The notes under the pieces are model-generated. The model saw only the letters and a list, made by a program, of their open reading frames with translations, did not search any database and was not told the DNA's origin. Positions 7,159-16,681 of a stretch of DNA of 64,000 nt are shown piece after piece; the first letter of the stretch is position 1; each line of letters opens with the position of its first letter. The stretch comes from Acidobacteriota bacterium (lineage in GTDB: Bacteria; Acidobacteriota; Vicinamibacteria; Vicinamibacterales; SCN-69-37). Made by a program: the position numbers and the translations under genes. The DNA lies in NCBI GenBank assembly GCA_016716905.1, contig JADJUS010000022.1, forward strand, positions 620,001 to 684,000, in the 5' to 3' direction.

Positions 7159-9825
7159 CTATTTCTTAGCGGCTTGGGGCGCGGCCACTTTCCAGATATT
7201 CGCTTCCACCTGCTGCGCGCCGTAATAGATGGTTCGGCCGTCGGGCGAGGCGACGATCGTAAAGTCGCCGTCAGGCGGCAGCGGTAGCTTCACATCCACG
7301 CGACGACTCTTGAGCGTGACGATGTTCTGGATCATCAGATCGCTATCGGGCGTGATGTACAGCACGCGTGTGTGATCGGGCATCCAGGCCAGTTCCCCGC
7401 CCCCGACATCATTGAGGCGCGTCACCGTGCCCGCGGCCAGGCTGTACAGCCCGTTGCCGGCGAACCCCCCGGACGGAGTCACGAGATAACCAACCAGCCA
7501 GCGGCCATCCCGAGACCAGTTGGTGGGAGCGAACAGGTTCCCGGCCACCACTGGGGACTTGATGAGAACCGCGGTCTCGCGCGTCAGGGGACCGGGCATC
7601 GCACCGAGCAGCCAGCTCCCGCCCATCAAAGTTGCCAGCAGCTGCCGCCCGTCGGGCGACACGGCCGTGTAATTCACCTCGCCCATCGGCCCGGTGAGCC
7701 GGGTTCGGCCACCCCCATCGCGGCGAATCAGCCACCCGGAGTACGGCCCTTCCTTGTTGGAATAAAACGCCAACGCCCCATCCGGCGTGAACCGTGGAAA
7801 CCGATCGCGTGCCGCGTCATCGGTGACGCGCGACAACTCGGTTCCGTCCGACCGCATCACGAACAGGTCCTCTCGACGCTCGCGCAGGTTTCCGAGGGCG
7901 AGCCACTGGCCGTCGGCCGAGACATCATGCGGCGCAAGAATCCCGGTGCGGCGCTGCAGCATGGTCACGCTCCCGGCCCGCTCGGTGGCCGGGTCAAACG
8001 CGATGGCCGCAGGGTTCACCGACGTCACCATCGATCTGAAGATCAGCGACGCGCCATCCGCCGTCAGATGGGGCAGGTCCATGGACACGTCCACACCCAC
8101 CGCCACGGGCTCCGGAGCGCCGGTGGCTTGCCCCGATGCTTCGTCGATGCCCATGCGCCAGATCCCCATCGACCCGCCGCGGTCACTCGCAAAGTAGAGA
8201 TAGCGACCGTCGGGCGACCACACCGGCGCCCAGTCCGCGGCCGCGTCGTCGGTCACCGGCACACGAAGCCCGCCGGCGGCCGGAATGGACGCGAGATCGC
8301 GCTGGCCGTCCACGGTCTGCCAGAACGCGATGCGCTGCCCGGACGGCGACCATGCCGGCTGGATGGCATCGCCGTCGTCGATCTTCACCGGCGCGCCGCC
8401 GTTGAGGTCCACCGTCCACAACGGACTGACGCCATTGCGGGAGTACACGCTGCCCACTTCCTCGGCGCTGAAGACGATGCGCGTGCCGTCGGGCGACCAG
8501 GCAGCATTTGCGCCGAAGTCGGTGAGCCGGCGTGCGGATTCACCGGTGGCGCCCACGATGAAAATGCCGCCGCGCCCACCGCCTTCATTAAAGGCAATCT
8601 GCTTGCCGTCAGGCGAAAACGCCGGCCACACTTCATGGCGAGCAGGGTCGCCGGCCACAAGCGCGGGGTTCCTGCCGCCCACGCGTTGCACGTAGATGTC
8701 GGCCGTTCCCCGCGAGTTGCTCGAGTACGCAAACGACCCGCCGTCTGGAGAAACCGACGGACTGTTTTCCACGCCGGAGGCGTCGGTCAGCTGCGTGAAC
8801 TCCGCCCAGGTGCCCTGCGGTACGTGCGACGTCCGGCCGGCCCACCACGCGCCAAACAACGCCGCGGCCACCACAACAGCCGCAACGGCTCTGGTGATCA
8901 GGCGGCGCGAGGTGGGTGCGGGCGCTGACGCGGTCGCGCCGGGGACCGCCATCGACGTGCCGCTGTCGGCCGCGCCAGCGAGTGTCTTCGCAATCTCCAC
9001 ACGCGCCTCGCCGATGTCGCGCAGCCGGCCGCGCGCGTCACGATCGAGGCAGCGCTCCAACAGGCGACGGATGCGCGGCGGCGTGGCAGGCGGCAGCGCC
9101 GTCCAATCAATGTCCTGACGCAGTACAGCGGCGAGCACGTCGGATATTTCGCCGCCTTCGAAGACACGGCGGCCCGTCAGCATTTCGTACAGCACGATGC
9201 CAAAGGCCCAGATGTCGGCGCGCCGGTCGACGTTTTTGCCGCGGGCCTGCTCGGGCGACATGTAGGCGGCCGTGCCGATGACCATCCCCATCTGCGTGGC
9301 GTGGGCTGTGAGTGTGGGCGAATTGGCCGCGTTCGTGCCGGACGCGCCGGCGGGATCGACGGCCTTCGCCAATCCGAAGTCCAGCACCTTGACGGCGCCG
9401 TCCTGGCGCACCTTGATGTTCGCCGGCTTGAGGTCGCGGTGAATGATGCCCAGGTCGTGCGCGGCCTCCAGCGCCTCGGCAATCTGCCTCGCCATCTGCA
9501 ACGCATCGTCGAGGGGCACGGGGCCGCGGGCGATGATCTCGGACAGGTCCTGCCCGTCCACCAGCTCCATGACGAGCGCGCGTACGCCGTCCGACTCCTC
9601 GACGCCGTAGATCTGCGCGATGTTCGGGTGATTGAGCGACGCCAGGGTCTGCGCTTCGCGCGTGAATCGCGCCAGTCGCTCCGCATCATGGGCGAACAGC
9701 TCTGGCAGCACCTTGATCGCGGCTTCGCGATTCAGTTTGGTATCGCGGGCGCGATAGACCTCACCCATTCCGCCTGCGCCAAGTTTGGCCACGATCTGAT
9801 ACGGCCCAAGTTGCCGGCCGATCAT
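7159..9825 (-). CDS. Transmembrane Ser/Thr protein kinase with C-terminal TolB-like beta-propeller
   Basis: The protein (about 888 residues from the chosen start) has an N-terminal Hanks-type kinase domain: glycine loop GAGGMGEVYRARD, invariant lysine in AAIKVL, catalytic HRDLKPANI, DFGLA, and the APE-equivalent MSPEQARG. One membrane segment (ITRAVAAVVVAAALFGAWWA) follows. The extracytoplasmic part has repeated SPDGxxxAY/F blades typical of WD40-like/TolB PD40 propellers. It would phosphorylate cytoplasmic substrates in response to something sensed outside. The start is set at ATG 9825 (MIGRQLGPYQIV) because this begins the conserved domain and has AGAGG about eight bases upstream. A longer in-frame start at 9864 lies inside the preceding small ORF. 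That small ORF encodes a fragment of a related kinase and overlaps this start as TAATG. Confidence 0.9.
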   Translation of the reverse strand: MIGRQLGPYQIVAKLGAGGMGEVYRARDTKLNREAAIKVLPELFAHDAERLARFTREAQTLASLNHPNIAQIYGVEESDGVRALVMELVDGQDLSEIIARGPVPLDDALQMARQIAEALEAAHDLGIIHRDLKPANIKVRQDGAVKVLDFGLAKAVDPAGASGTNAANSPTLTAHATQMGMVIGTAAYMSPEQARGKNVDRRADIWAFGIVLYEMLTGRRVFEGGEISDVLAAVLRQDIDWTALPPATPPRIRRLLERCLDRDARGRLRDIGEARVEIAKTLAGAADSGTSMAVPGATASAPAPTSRRLITRAVAAVVVAAALFGAWWAGRTSHVPQGTWAEFTQLTDASGVENSPSVSPDGGSFAYSSNSRGTADIYVQRVGGRNPALVAGDPARHEVWPAFSPDGKQIAFNEGGGRGGIFIVGATGESARRLTDFGANAAWSPDGTRIVFSAEEVGSVYSRNGVSPLWTVDLNGGAPVKIDDGDAIQPAWSPSGQRIAFWQTVDGQRDLASIPAAGGLRVPVTDDAAADWAPVWSPDGRYLYFASDRGGSMGIWRMGIDEASGQATGAPEPVAVGVDVSMDLPHLTADGASLIFRSMVTSVNPAAIAFDPATERAGSVTMLQRRTGILAPHDVSADGQWLALGNLRERREDLFVMRSDGTELSRVTDDAARDRFPRFTPDGALAFYSNKEGPYSGWLIRRDGGGRTRLTGPMGEVNYTAVSPDGRQLLATLMGGSWLLGAMPGPLTRETAVLIKSPVVAGNLFAPTNWSRDGRWLVGYLVTPSGGFAGNGLYSLAAGTVTRLNDVGGGELAWMPDHTRVLYITPDSDLMIQNIVTLKSRRVDVKLPLPPDGDFTIVASPDGRTIYYGAQQVEANIWKVAAPQAAKK

Positions 9826-9965
9826 TAGCGTGGCCTCTGGTTGGCTTCGGCGAGACCTCGCCATAGCTGCGACCGCAGGGAGCGTTCAGCGGCGGCGGGG
9901 CCGCCTGCGCCGAGTGGAGCGATAATTTCGTACGCGCCCAACCGGGCTCCGGGATTAAGTGACAT
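9825..9965 (-). pseudogene. Remnant of a second Ser/Thr kinase gene (N-terminal fragment, 46 codons)
   Basis: Reading from ATG 9965 the frame encodes MSLNPGARLGAYEIIAPLGA and then GGP, after which it leaves the kinase pattern and stops at TAA 9827-9825. The first 22 residues match the canonical start of acidobacterial PknB-like kinases up to the glycine-rich loop (LGAGGMGEVYRA in intact genes). The fragment sits directly in front of the intact kinase, and its stop overlaps the kinase ATG as TAATG. A TATGAT -10-like box lies at 9985-9980. The simplest reading is a duplicated kinase gene of which only the promoter and first codons remain after a deletion or recombination. It may now act as a translated leader for the intact gene. 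Confidence 0.6.
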
Positions 9966-10007
9966 GCAACCGCCCGCGCATCATATCGCGGACGCGCGAT
10001 GAAGATC

Positions 10008-10031
10008 CTCGGCCTTGAGGAACAGGCCGAG
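10008..10031. repeat. REP-like palindrome, second family
   Basis: Perfect inverted repeat with arms CTCGGCCT and AGGCCGAG around TGAGGAAC, followed by CTACGG. Essentially the same 24 bases recur at 28616-28639. Confidence 0.8.
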
Positions 10032-10047
10032 CTACGGACCGCCACGC

Positions 10048-11547
10048 CTACCTGCGGAGCGTCACCTGGATGGGGATGTGGAGCCAGCCGCGAGTGCCTG
10101 TGGCGGCGCTTGTGACGAGCACTCGAATCGTCGAGCGGCCGCGAGGAATTTCCAGGCGTATGTCTATGGGCACGCCGCCTGGAGGAACCGGAGTTGTTGC
10201 CGGCACCTGGGCCGTCTCCTCACCTGATGCCCTGACCTCTGCGTCGGCGTCGATGGCAATCCATCGGACAGTGAGCTGGTCGCCCTTCTGGGCCAGCACC
10301 GGAGGGTCATCGTAGCGAACCCGCAACGCCAGCTTCACATTCCCCGGAGCGCCGGCCGCGAGTTCGACCACCGCATCACCCACCAACTTCAAGTCGCCGC
10401 CCGGCATGCCCTGACTCAACGCGTCGTCTTCCGAAAACGGCCCGGTCGCTTTCGAGACCGGCTCGGCCACGTATCCCTGCCGCGAGCGCACTCGAGCGCC
10501 GGGGATCCGTACGCGAATATCCAGCTCGTGGAACTTGCCATCCGGGTTGTACGGTTCGGGGCGGATGCCGAGCACGTAGTAATCGTTGTTGTCGGACAGC
10601 AGCGTTCGCGCGGCGTTCCGGCCATCCCAGCTGTCGGTGAAAGCCCGTCCGCCTGTGTTCTCAGCGAGGGTCTTCATGCCTTGCTTGTCGAAGAACACCG
10701 CCTGATTGACGGCCTTCCGTCGCTCGGGCGTCTGCTGCTCCATGGGCCCCTCGAGCGCCAGTTCAGGCGCCATCAGCCCGCGGGGATCCATCGTGTAGAC
10801 GGGAATGTTCATCTGCGCCGCTCGCCTGAGCTCCCCGAGCATCGTCGTGAACTCGAGATCCAGCGTGGGGTCATTCGGAATCGTCAACTCGGAATCCAGC
10901 GCGCGGCCTTTTGGATTCGCGTGGAGGAACGGCGGCTTCTCACTGACGTACACGATCACGCGTCGGGTGTGCCGACTGCCGTGCATGGATCGGATGACGT
11001 TCCGGAACCATAGCTCTGCCCGGCCTGCAGAAAAGCCAGCGGCCGCTTCAGTGACCCGGTTGAACGACCGGGCGATCAGCGCGGGGTCGGACGTGAAGTC
11101 CACGCCAAGATCCGAACGGGTCTGGTAACTCACGGCCACGAGATCTTCCGGCGACAGGGTATTCAGGAACTCCGTCAGCACACGCTTGGTCTGCACGATG
11201 TACGCCCCGGAGATGGAGCCGATCATGAAGACAAACGTCCGTCCTCCCGCGGTGGCGCCGAAGTTCGAGAACTCCCGTGGCTGCGGGGCTGGAGGGTTGT
11301 CCAACGAAAAATTGCGGCGCTCTGACCGAACCAGGACGTGCTCGAACTCGCTGACCTGCTGTTGCACGCCCTGCGCTTTCACAATGAAGTCTGCCGGCGT
11401 CAGTCCGTGAATGCGCCGATCGTTCTTGTCGGTGACGATCACGTCGGCACGAACGAGAATCGACGACGTTCGGAAGACTGGCTGCTGGGACGGGGCCTGG
11501 GCCCATGCCACCAACGACGCCAGGAACAGGCATAGGCTGGACCGCAT
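10048..11547 (-). CDS. Secreted VWFA-related domain protein
   Basis: The protein of 499 residues starts with a signal peptide MRSSLCLFLASLVAWAQA. It then has the pattern VRADVIVTDKNDRRIHGLTPADFIVKAQGVQQQV, a beta domain that precedes the VWFA-like fold in the acidobacterial VWFA-related family. The VWFA-like part (GGRTFVFMIGSISGAYI onwards) lacks a standard DxSxS MIDAS motif, so metal-dependent ligand binding is uncertain. The C-terminal 150 residues are beta-rich. The start was set at the ATG at 11547, not at the upstream in-frame codons, because AGGGAG lies eight bases before it and the signal peptide begins there. The carboxypeptidase-regulatory protein just upstream on the same strand (41 bases away) may be in the same transcript. 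Function unknown. Confidence 0.72.
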   Translation of the reverse strand: MRSSLCLFLASLVAWAQAPSQQPVFRTSSILVRADVIVTDKNDRRIHGLTPADFIVKAQGVQQQVSEFEHVLVRSERRNFSLDNPPAPQPREFSNFGATAGGRTFVFMIGSISGAYIVQTKRVLTEFLNTLSPEDLVAVSYQTRSDLGVDFTSDPALIARSFNRVTEAAAGFSAGRAELWFRNVIRSMHGSRHTRRVIVYVSEKPPFLHANPKGRALDSELTIPNDPTLDLEFTTMLGELRRAAQMNIPVYTMDPRGLMAPELALEGPMEQQTPERRKAVNQAVFFDKQGMKTLAENTGGRAFTDSWDGRNAARTLLSDNNDYYVLGIRPEPYNPDGKFHELDIRVRIPGARVRSRQGYVAEPVSKATGPFSEDDALSQGMPGGDLKLVGDAVVELAAGAPGNVKLALRVRYDDPPVLAQKGDQLTVRWIAIDADAEVRASGEETAQVPATTPVPPGGVPIDIRLEIPRGRSTIRVLVTSAATGTRGWLHIPIQVTLRR

Positions 11548-11587
11548 TGTCATCGCTCCCTGAAGGTCAAGTCTAAGCCCCAGACCC

Positions 11588-12502
11588 CTACTTCGCGGCA
11601 CGCACGATCAGCGTCACTTCGTTCTGTACGCCAGGCCTCACTTCGTGGACGGCCACGCTGGTTTCATAGCCGCGGACCCGGCACGTGACGCGATAGGTCC
11701 CAATGCGCACGCCCTCAAAATCGAATCGACCACGTGCATCCGCCACGGCTCCAAACGCCGTCAGGCCGGATCGCGGGTCCACCGGCTGAAAAAGGACCGA
11801 CGCGTCGGGAATGGACGCGCCGAACACGTCAAACACCCGCCCGCGCACCTGGCCCTGCGGCGGTCCCGGCTTCGTTCGGCCGGCCAGGGACGCCGCCGTT
11901 GGATCGATCGCGACCTGCCACGTCAGCGCTGACGGATCCTGTCCGGCGCGCTTGAGCACCTGTTCGCCGTAACCGAACACATCAAGGACTACGTGGTCCG
12001 CGGTTGCCAGCGAGAAGCAGGGATCTGGCCGCCCCGTCGGCAGCACCTCGTAGCTCCGCGCACGGCCACCGTCACGTGCGACGGTCAGGTACGCCGTTGG
12101 CAGCTGATCGCCGCTCCGGGTCCTGAACTCGCCCGTCGCAGGGAAGGACTTCACACACTCGACAATCGGAGCGGCCATCATCACAAGTGCGACATCTGCG
12201 GTGCGGGCCACCGGGACCTCGACGTTCGAGATGGTCAGGTGGAAACCGAACAGATGAGTTGCAACCCGGTACGGCCCGGGTGGAATGCCGTCGAACCGGA
12301 AGCGGCCGGACTCATCGGACAACACCTCCAGTTCCACCTGTCCCGCAACCGGCTTCGACGAGCGCACCGTCACGAACGCGCCCGGAATCGGCGCGCCGCT
12401 CTCATCGACCGTCCTGCCAGCGATCTGTCCTGGTGTGGCCTGCGCCCCCGCACCAGCGGGCACCAGCAACAGGGCGAGCGCGATTGCGTGACTCAGGGCC
12501 AT
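11588..12502 (-). CDS. Secreted protein with two carboxypeptidase regulatory-like (transthyretin-fold) domains
   Basis: The protein has 304 residues with signal peptide MALSHAIALALLLVPAGAGAQA. Two copies of the carboxypeptidase-regulatory-like fold are visible. The first, at about 25-110, reads GQIAGRTVDESGAPIPGAFVTVRSS with GRFRFDGIPPGPYRV. The second, at about 215-300, reads GQVRGRVFDVFGASIPDASVLF with GRFDFEGVRIGTYRVTCRVRGYE. Between them lies a less conserved stretch with two cysteines. These domains are usually adhesive or structural modules of exported proteins in Acidobacteriota and Bacteroidota and have no catalysis of their own. It is transcribed divergently from the P450 gene across a gap of about 58 bases. 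Confidence 0.75.
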   Translation of the reverse strand: MALSHAIALALLLVPAGAGAQATPGQIAGRTVDESGAPIPGAFVTVRSSKPVAGQVELEVLSDESGRFRFDGIPPGPYRVATHLFGFHLTISNVEVPVARTADVALVMMAAPIVECVKSFPATGEFRTRSGDQLPTAYLTVARDGGRARSYEVLPTGRPDPCFSLATADHVVLDVFGYGEQVLKRAGQDPSALTWQVAIDPTAASLAGRTKPGPPQGQVRGRVFDVFGASIPDASVLFQPVDPRSGLTAFGAVADARGRFDFEGVRIGTYRVTCRVRGYETSVAVHEVRPGVQNEVTLIVRAAK

Positions 12503-12560
12503 CCGCCAACTTTACTGCGTTGTTTGTTATCCTGCTGCCACCGTTTTCCAGGATGTGCCT

Positions 12561-14321
12561 ATGCGACTGACTTTCGACTACTCCATCGTCAGTGCTCTGG
12601 AGACTGCGCGAGCGCAGCAGGACCCCGCCGTGCCCGATGTCGCGTTCCTCAAGAACGATTTCGCCGGGTCGCTGCAGTCGTTCTTCGCCACGATCGAGCG
12701 GGCGGTCGGAGCCAACCCGGTGCCGATGGTGCGACTGAAGGAGCTGTCGGCCAAGGCTCAGCTTGGCACCCTGACCGAGGCCGAGACGCAGGAGCTTCAG
12801 GGCATCAAGGTGCAAGCACTGCGCCAGGGCCGGGCCGTGGCCACGGTGATCGGGTTCTTCCTGAAGTTCAGAGCGTTCGACATGCTCGCAGAGGTGCGCA
12901 AGGCCGGCAAGCTCTTCCAGCCGGTGTTCGGGCCGGTACTCGTGGTGGAAGGCAACGCGGTGCGCGACGTGTTTCGGCGCGACCAGGAGTTTACGGTCGA
13001 TCCGTACGGCGTCGAGATGAAGAAGGTGATGTCGCCGGCGTACAACGGCGGCTTCGATACGTTCATCCTGAGCACGGACAACGACCCGGTGTACGAACCA
13101 GACAAGCGCCTGCTCACAGCAGTGTGCACACGCGAAGATGCGCAGCTCATCACCACGTTGGTGCACGAAGAGTGCATGCGGCGCGTCGAGGCGGCGGTTG
13201 CGGCCGCGCGGTCGGCCGGCGGGAGGCCGACGATTGATGTGGTGCAGGCGCTGGCGCGTTTCGTGCCGGTGACACTCGGGCATCGGTACCTCGGCGTGCC
13301 CGTCGCGGCACAGCCCGGTGTGTTTGAGCTGACACCGGAGATGTTGAAGTACTACGGCACAGCTATCGAGGGCCAGGCCGAGACCGCACTGAGCAAGACG
13401 GACGGCGTCATCCCGGATGAGGCGGTGATGTACGGCTGGATCAAAGCGGCCTTCCAGCACTTCTTCAACAACGTCCAGAAGGACCCCGTGGTGCAGGCTC
13501 AGGGCCTGCGGGCGTGCCGGCAACTGCTTGCCTACTTGTTGCGGGAAGTGGGCATCCAGCGTAAGCGGATCATCGATGGGCTCCCGGTGGAGGACACGAT
13601 GCTCACGCGCCTTGTCCGATTCCAACTCGGGAAATCCACGCCGACGGCAAAGCGCCCGTTTGATCTCGATCCCCGCCTGGTCAGCGACTTGCGCATCGCC
13701 GAGAACGTCATGGGCACCATCGTCGGTGCCGTGGCAGGACAGGAGGAATCCACCTGCCGCGTGGTTGATGCACTGCTTCGACTGAAAGAAGGCGAATACC
13801 CTCCGCCGGCGACGCCTGGTGCACGTGCCGGCACGTTTGCGGAGGCCGCGCAGATGGCGCGCAACATCGTGGATGGCACGGACGTGAAAGAGAGCCGTGC
13901 AACACTCCACCAATATTGCCTGGAGGCGTTGCGCCTTCGTCCGCAAGGTGAAGTCCTGCTGCGCCGATGCGCGACGGATGGTGCCCGCATTGCGGAGGGC
14001 CGTCCAATGTCGGCCGGCACGCTGATATTTGCTTCGCACGGGTCGGCAATGAAAGACGTGCCCGACCCGGACAGCTTTGTCCTTGACCGTCCGCGCGAAC
14101 ACTATCTGCAGTACGGCTGGAGCCGGCATGCCTGCCTGGGTCAACATGTGTCGCCGGTCATCATCGTTGAGTCGCTGATTGCGCTGCTGAGCCTGCAGGA
14201 CCTGACGCGCCCGGAGCCTCGCGCCGGAGAAACGGCATTTCCCTTCGAGCGGCGTTTCGGCCATCTGCAGTTCGACGACCAGAACCTCTACGCCACCACG
14301 TTCACGCTGGCTTTTTCGTAA
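12561..14321 (+). CDS. Atypical cytochrome P450, possibly a fatty-acid hydroperoxide isomerase type
   Basis: The protein has about 586 residues, longer than most bacterial P450s because of an N-terminal extension of about 100 residues. The P450 features are: an I-helix segment VGAVAGQEESTCRVV, in which the usual acid-Thr pair is shifted; the K-helix ExxR in CLEALRLRP; and the haem-ligand loop YGWSRHACLGQ with the cysteine ligand. In that loop the usual Phe is Tyr and the first Gly is Ser. Loss of the O2-activating Thr together with this loop is known from P450s that rearrange hydroperoxides (CYP8/CYP74 and the P450 half of fungal linoleate diol synthases). That role here is inference. ATG 12561 is preferred over GTG 12555 because AGGA lies at a proper distance. 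The gene for a di-haem cytochrome c follows after eight bases. Confidence 0.72.
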   Translation: MRLTFDYSIVSALETARAQQDPAVPDVAFLKNDFAGSLQSFFATIERAVGANPVPMVRLKELSAKAQLGTLTEAETQELQGIKVQALRQGRAVATVIGFFLKFRAFDMLAEVRKAGKLFQPVFGPVLVVEGNAVRDVFRRDQEFTVDPYGVEMKKVMSPAYNGGFDTFILSTDNDPVYEPDKRLLTAVCTREDAQLITTLVHEECMRRVEAAVAAARSAGGRPTIDVVQALARFVPVTLGHRYLGVPVAAQPGVFELTPEMLKYYGTAIEGQAETALSKTDGVIPDEAVMYGWIKAAFQHFFNNVQKDPVVQAQGLRACRQLLAYLLREVGIQRKRIIDGLPVEDTMLTRLVRFQLGKSTPTAKRPFDLDPRLVSDLRIAENVMGTIVGAVAGQEESTCRVVDALLRLKEGEYPPPATPGARAGTFAEAAQMARNIVDGTDVKESRATLHQYCLEALRLRPQGEVLLRRCATDGARIAEGRPMSAGTLIFASHGSAMKDVPDPDSFVLDRPREHYLQYGWSRHACLGQHVSPVIIVESLIALLSLQDLTRPEPRAGETAFPFERRFGHLQFDDQNLYATTFTLAFS

Positions 14322-14329
14322 GGCTTCAT

Positions 14330-16681
14330 ATGCCCAACTCCAGACGCCGCACCCACATCGCCATCGCCGCTTCGCTGGTCATCCTGCTGCTCGCCGGCGC
14401 CTGCTCGGGTGACGATACGCCGCAGCCGGGGACGTACGCCCGGGGGACGACCGCAGACTTCGTGACGCCGCTCGCGGACGACTCGAGCGCCGATCTGGTG
14501 TCGTGGGTGGATGGACAACCAGTCACGGACTGGACCGCCGAAGTGGCCAAGCGTGACAAAGCCATCAATGGCTATTTGAATGACGACGACCCAGGGCGCG
14601 CGGCGAAGTACGGCTTCCGGGCCGGCCAGACCCCGCGACTGGCGTGGGACTGGTTCCGCCAGAACCCCGTGGGCTTCAACGGCGTGCCGTACGTGCTGTT
14701 CAAAACCATCCTCGACCTGAGTCCCGATCACGAAAACCCGACGCTGCGTACGCTGGCGAGGATCTGGAAGCGTCAGGCGCCGCTGCCTCAGGGCACCGGC
14801 GCAGCCGCCACCACATGGACGCTCGACCACCTCGGTGTGATTCCGAGTCCAGACGACTACGAGAACGGTGTGGCACGACCCGCGGCCAGTCGCCAGTCGC
14901 GGCTGCCGTACGGCTTCGCCTTCGAAAACCCTCGCACGTTCGAACCGTTGTCAGCCGCTGAAACGGCCGTCTACGACACGCGACTGCTGGCGCGCCGGGT
15001 CTTCAAGAACACGGCACTGCTCATCGCCAAGCTCAGCACGTCGGACCATGAGGACAACTGGGAGAAGGACCGGCCCGACTTCGGCAGCCCGGGCAAACTC
15101 GATCGCGTGTTTTTCTCGTGCGCGGCATGTCACGTGGGCCGTGTCGCGGTGGGCGGCAAGATGAAGTTCCTGCCGGGCATGCCCAACACCGAGCTTGAGG
15201 GCCAGTACTACTCGAAGCTCATCATGCTGACGGCCGCGGCGATGACCGAGTCGGGGTTCGACCCCACCACCCGGACGCCGGTGAATCCGACGGCCATCAA
15301 GCCCAATGCGTCGGCGGTCAAAGCGCTCTACACCGAGATGCTGGACAAAGCGCGTAAGCAGCCTGAGACCCTGTACGGATCGTCGCCGGCCGATATCGCG
15401 CGTGGAAAGATCCAGGCATTGGCCGTGGCCAGCGAGTTCCCGAGCGTGTTGAAGGACCTGATCGCGGCGGGCGTCAAAACGCACTTCATCTATCAGGTGG
15501 TGGCCAAAAACAACGGCTACAAAAACGCGCTGCCCGATGTGCTTGAGGATCGGCCGGGACAGATGGACGCGTTCGGCATTGCCTCGGGGCTTGTGGCCAT
15601 CCACACGCGGCGTCCCGACAACAGCTTCATGGAATTTGTGCGCCGCGACAACCCGAAGAGCCCGATCTTTACCGGCTTCTCAAAGGCGAATGGCCAGCCG
15701 ACGGATGTTGCCGGCATGACCGAGGCCACGACGGACGCCAAGGTGGCTGGAGAACGAATCCTGAAGAACCTCGCAGCCTGGGCCCCACCCGTGCCTGCGC
15801 CCATCGACATCAAGAGCATCACCTGGGCGAGCGAACGCGCGCACGCAAACTGGGACGGCAATCAGGGCGCCTCGTCGCGCACGCTGGCGTCGGGTGCGTC
15901 GGCCACCGGCGATCCGCGCATGGTGAACGTGCGTATTCACGAACCGCTGAATCCCTTCATCAACAACCTGCCGCCACCGCCCTATCCGTTCGCTGTTGAT
16001 GTGAAGCGCGCCAAAGAGGGCAAGGCGATTTTCCAATCGGAGTGCGCCGGCTGCCACAAGCCGCGCAACGCGCAGATCTACCCGGTCTCGTCGCTGGGAA
16101 CGGATGTGAACCGCACGCTCGTCAACACGAGCGTGTCGCGCTATGGCCTGTCGGCACTCGTCATGGAAGCGTGTGTGATCTACGGCGCCAACAACGCCGG
16201 TCAGCCGGGCGCGGACTGGTGCGTCCCGAAGGGCGACTGGCAGGCGCGCCAGGAGGAGTACTTCCGCGACACGCCGAGGCGCGTGGCCGAGGGCAGCCAC
16301 GGCTACAAGGCCGACCTGCTGGACGGCATCTGGGCGCAGGCGCCCTACCTGCACAACGGATCGGTGCCCACCCTGGGCCAGGTGATTTGCCCGACCACGA
16401 GACCCGCGCGGTTCGTGCGCGGCAACGTCAACTATGACGAGGCGCTCGTGGGCTTCGAGTGGGCCGCCAAACCGGGCGCGCGCTACAGCCCCAACGACTC
16501 GTTGCTCGTCAAGGAATACGACACGACCGTAACCGGCAAATCCAATGCGGGCCACACCTTCGGTGCCGACCTGTGCCCCGACACCACCGGCCTGGACCCG
16601 GTCACCAATCGGCAGGAAATTGCCACGCGCCTGCTGGGTTCAAAGGTCGGCGCACTGCTGGAATACCTCAAGACGAGATAA
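14330..16681 (+). CDS. Di-haem cytochrome c lipoprotein of the RoxA/cytochrome c peroxidase-like type
   Basis: The protein has 783 residues. The N-terminus has a hydrophobic signal ending LLLAGAC, a likely lipoprotein signal (Cys25). Two CxxCH haem-attachment motifs are present: CAACH at 264-268 and CAGCH at 572-576. The motif YLHNGSVPTL near the C-terminus is shared with the di-haem cytochrome c peroxidase/MauG/RoxA superfamily. Length and spacing fit the RoxA-like branch (rubber oxygenase and relatives) better than the short CcpA peroxidases. It would act in the periplasm or at the outer membrane on a peroxide or an organic substrate. It lies eight bases after the P450 gene on the same strand, so both probably belong to one oxidative pathway, perhaps of lipids. 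Its TAA stop is the first base of a large inverted repeat. Confidence 0.78.
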   Translation: MPNSRRRTHIAIAASLVILLLAGACSGDDTPQPGTYARGTTADFVTPLADDSSADLVSWVDGQPVTDWTAEVAKRDKAINGYLNDDDPGRAAKYGFRAGQTPRLAWDWFRQNPVGFNGVPYVLFKTILDLSPDHENPTLRTLARIWKRQAPLPQGTGAAATTWTLDHLGVIPSPDDYENGVARPAASRQSRLPYGFAFENPRTFEPLSAAETAVYDTRLLARRVFKNTALLIAKLSTSDHEDNWEKDRPDFGSPGKLDRVFFSCAACHVGRVAVGGKMKFLPGMPNTELEGQYYSKLIMLTAAAMTESGFDPTTRTPVNPTAIKPNASAVKALYTEMLDKARKQPETLYGSSPADIARGKIQALAVASEFPSVLKDLIAAGVKTHFIYQVVAKNNGYKNALPDVLEDRPGQMDAFGIASGLVAIHTRRPDNSFMEFVRRDNPKSPIFTGFSKANGQPTDVAGMTEATTDAKVAGERILKNLAAWAPPVPAPIDIKSITWASERAHANWDGNQGASSRTLASGASATGDPRMVNVRIHEPLNPFINNLPPPPYPFAVDVKRAKEGKAIFQSECAGCHKPRNAQIYPVSSLGTDVNRTLVNTSVSRYGLSALVMEACVIYGANNAGQPGADWCVPKGDWQARQEEYFRDTPRRVAEGSHGYKADLLDGIWAQAPYLHNGSVPTLGQVICPTTRPARFVRGNVNYDEALVGFEWAAKPGARYSPNDSLLVKEYDTTVTGKSNAGHTFGADLCPDTTGLDPVTNRQEIATRLLGSKVGALLEYLKTR

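Noticed and set aside
12402..14264. Long minus-strand open frame of 620 codons opposite the P450 gene
   Set aside because: It is the antisense shadow of a gene with clear P450 motifs. Its own translation is rich in His/Arg/Gln with no family pattern.
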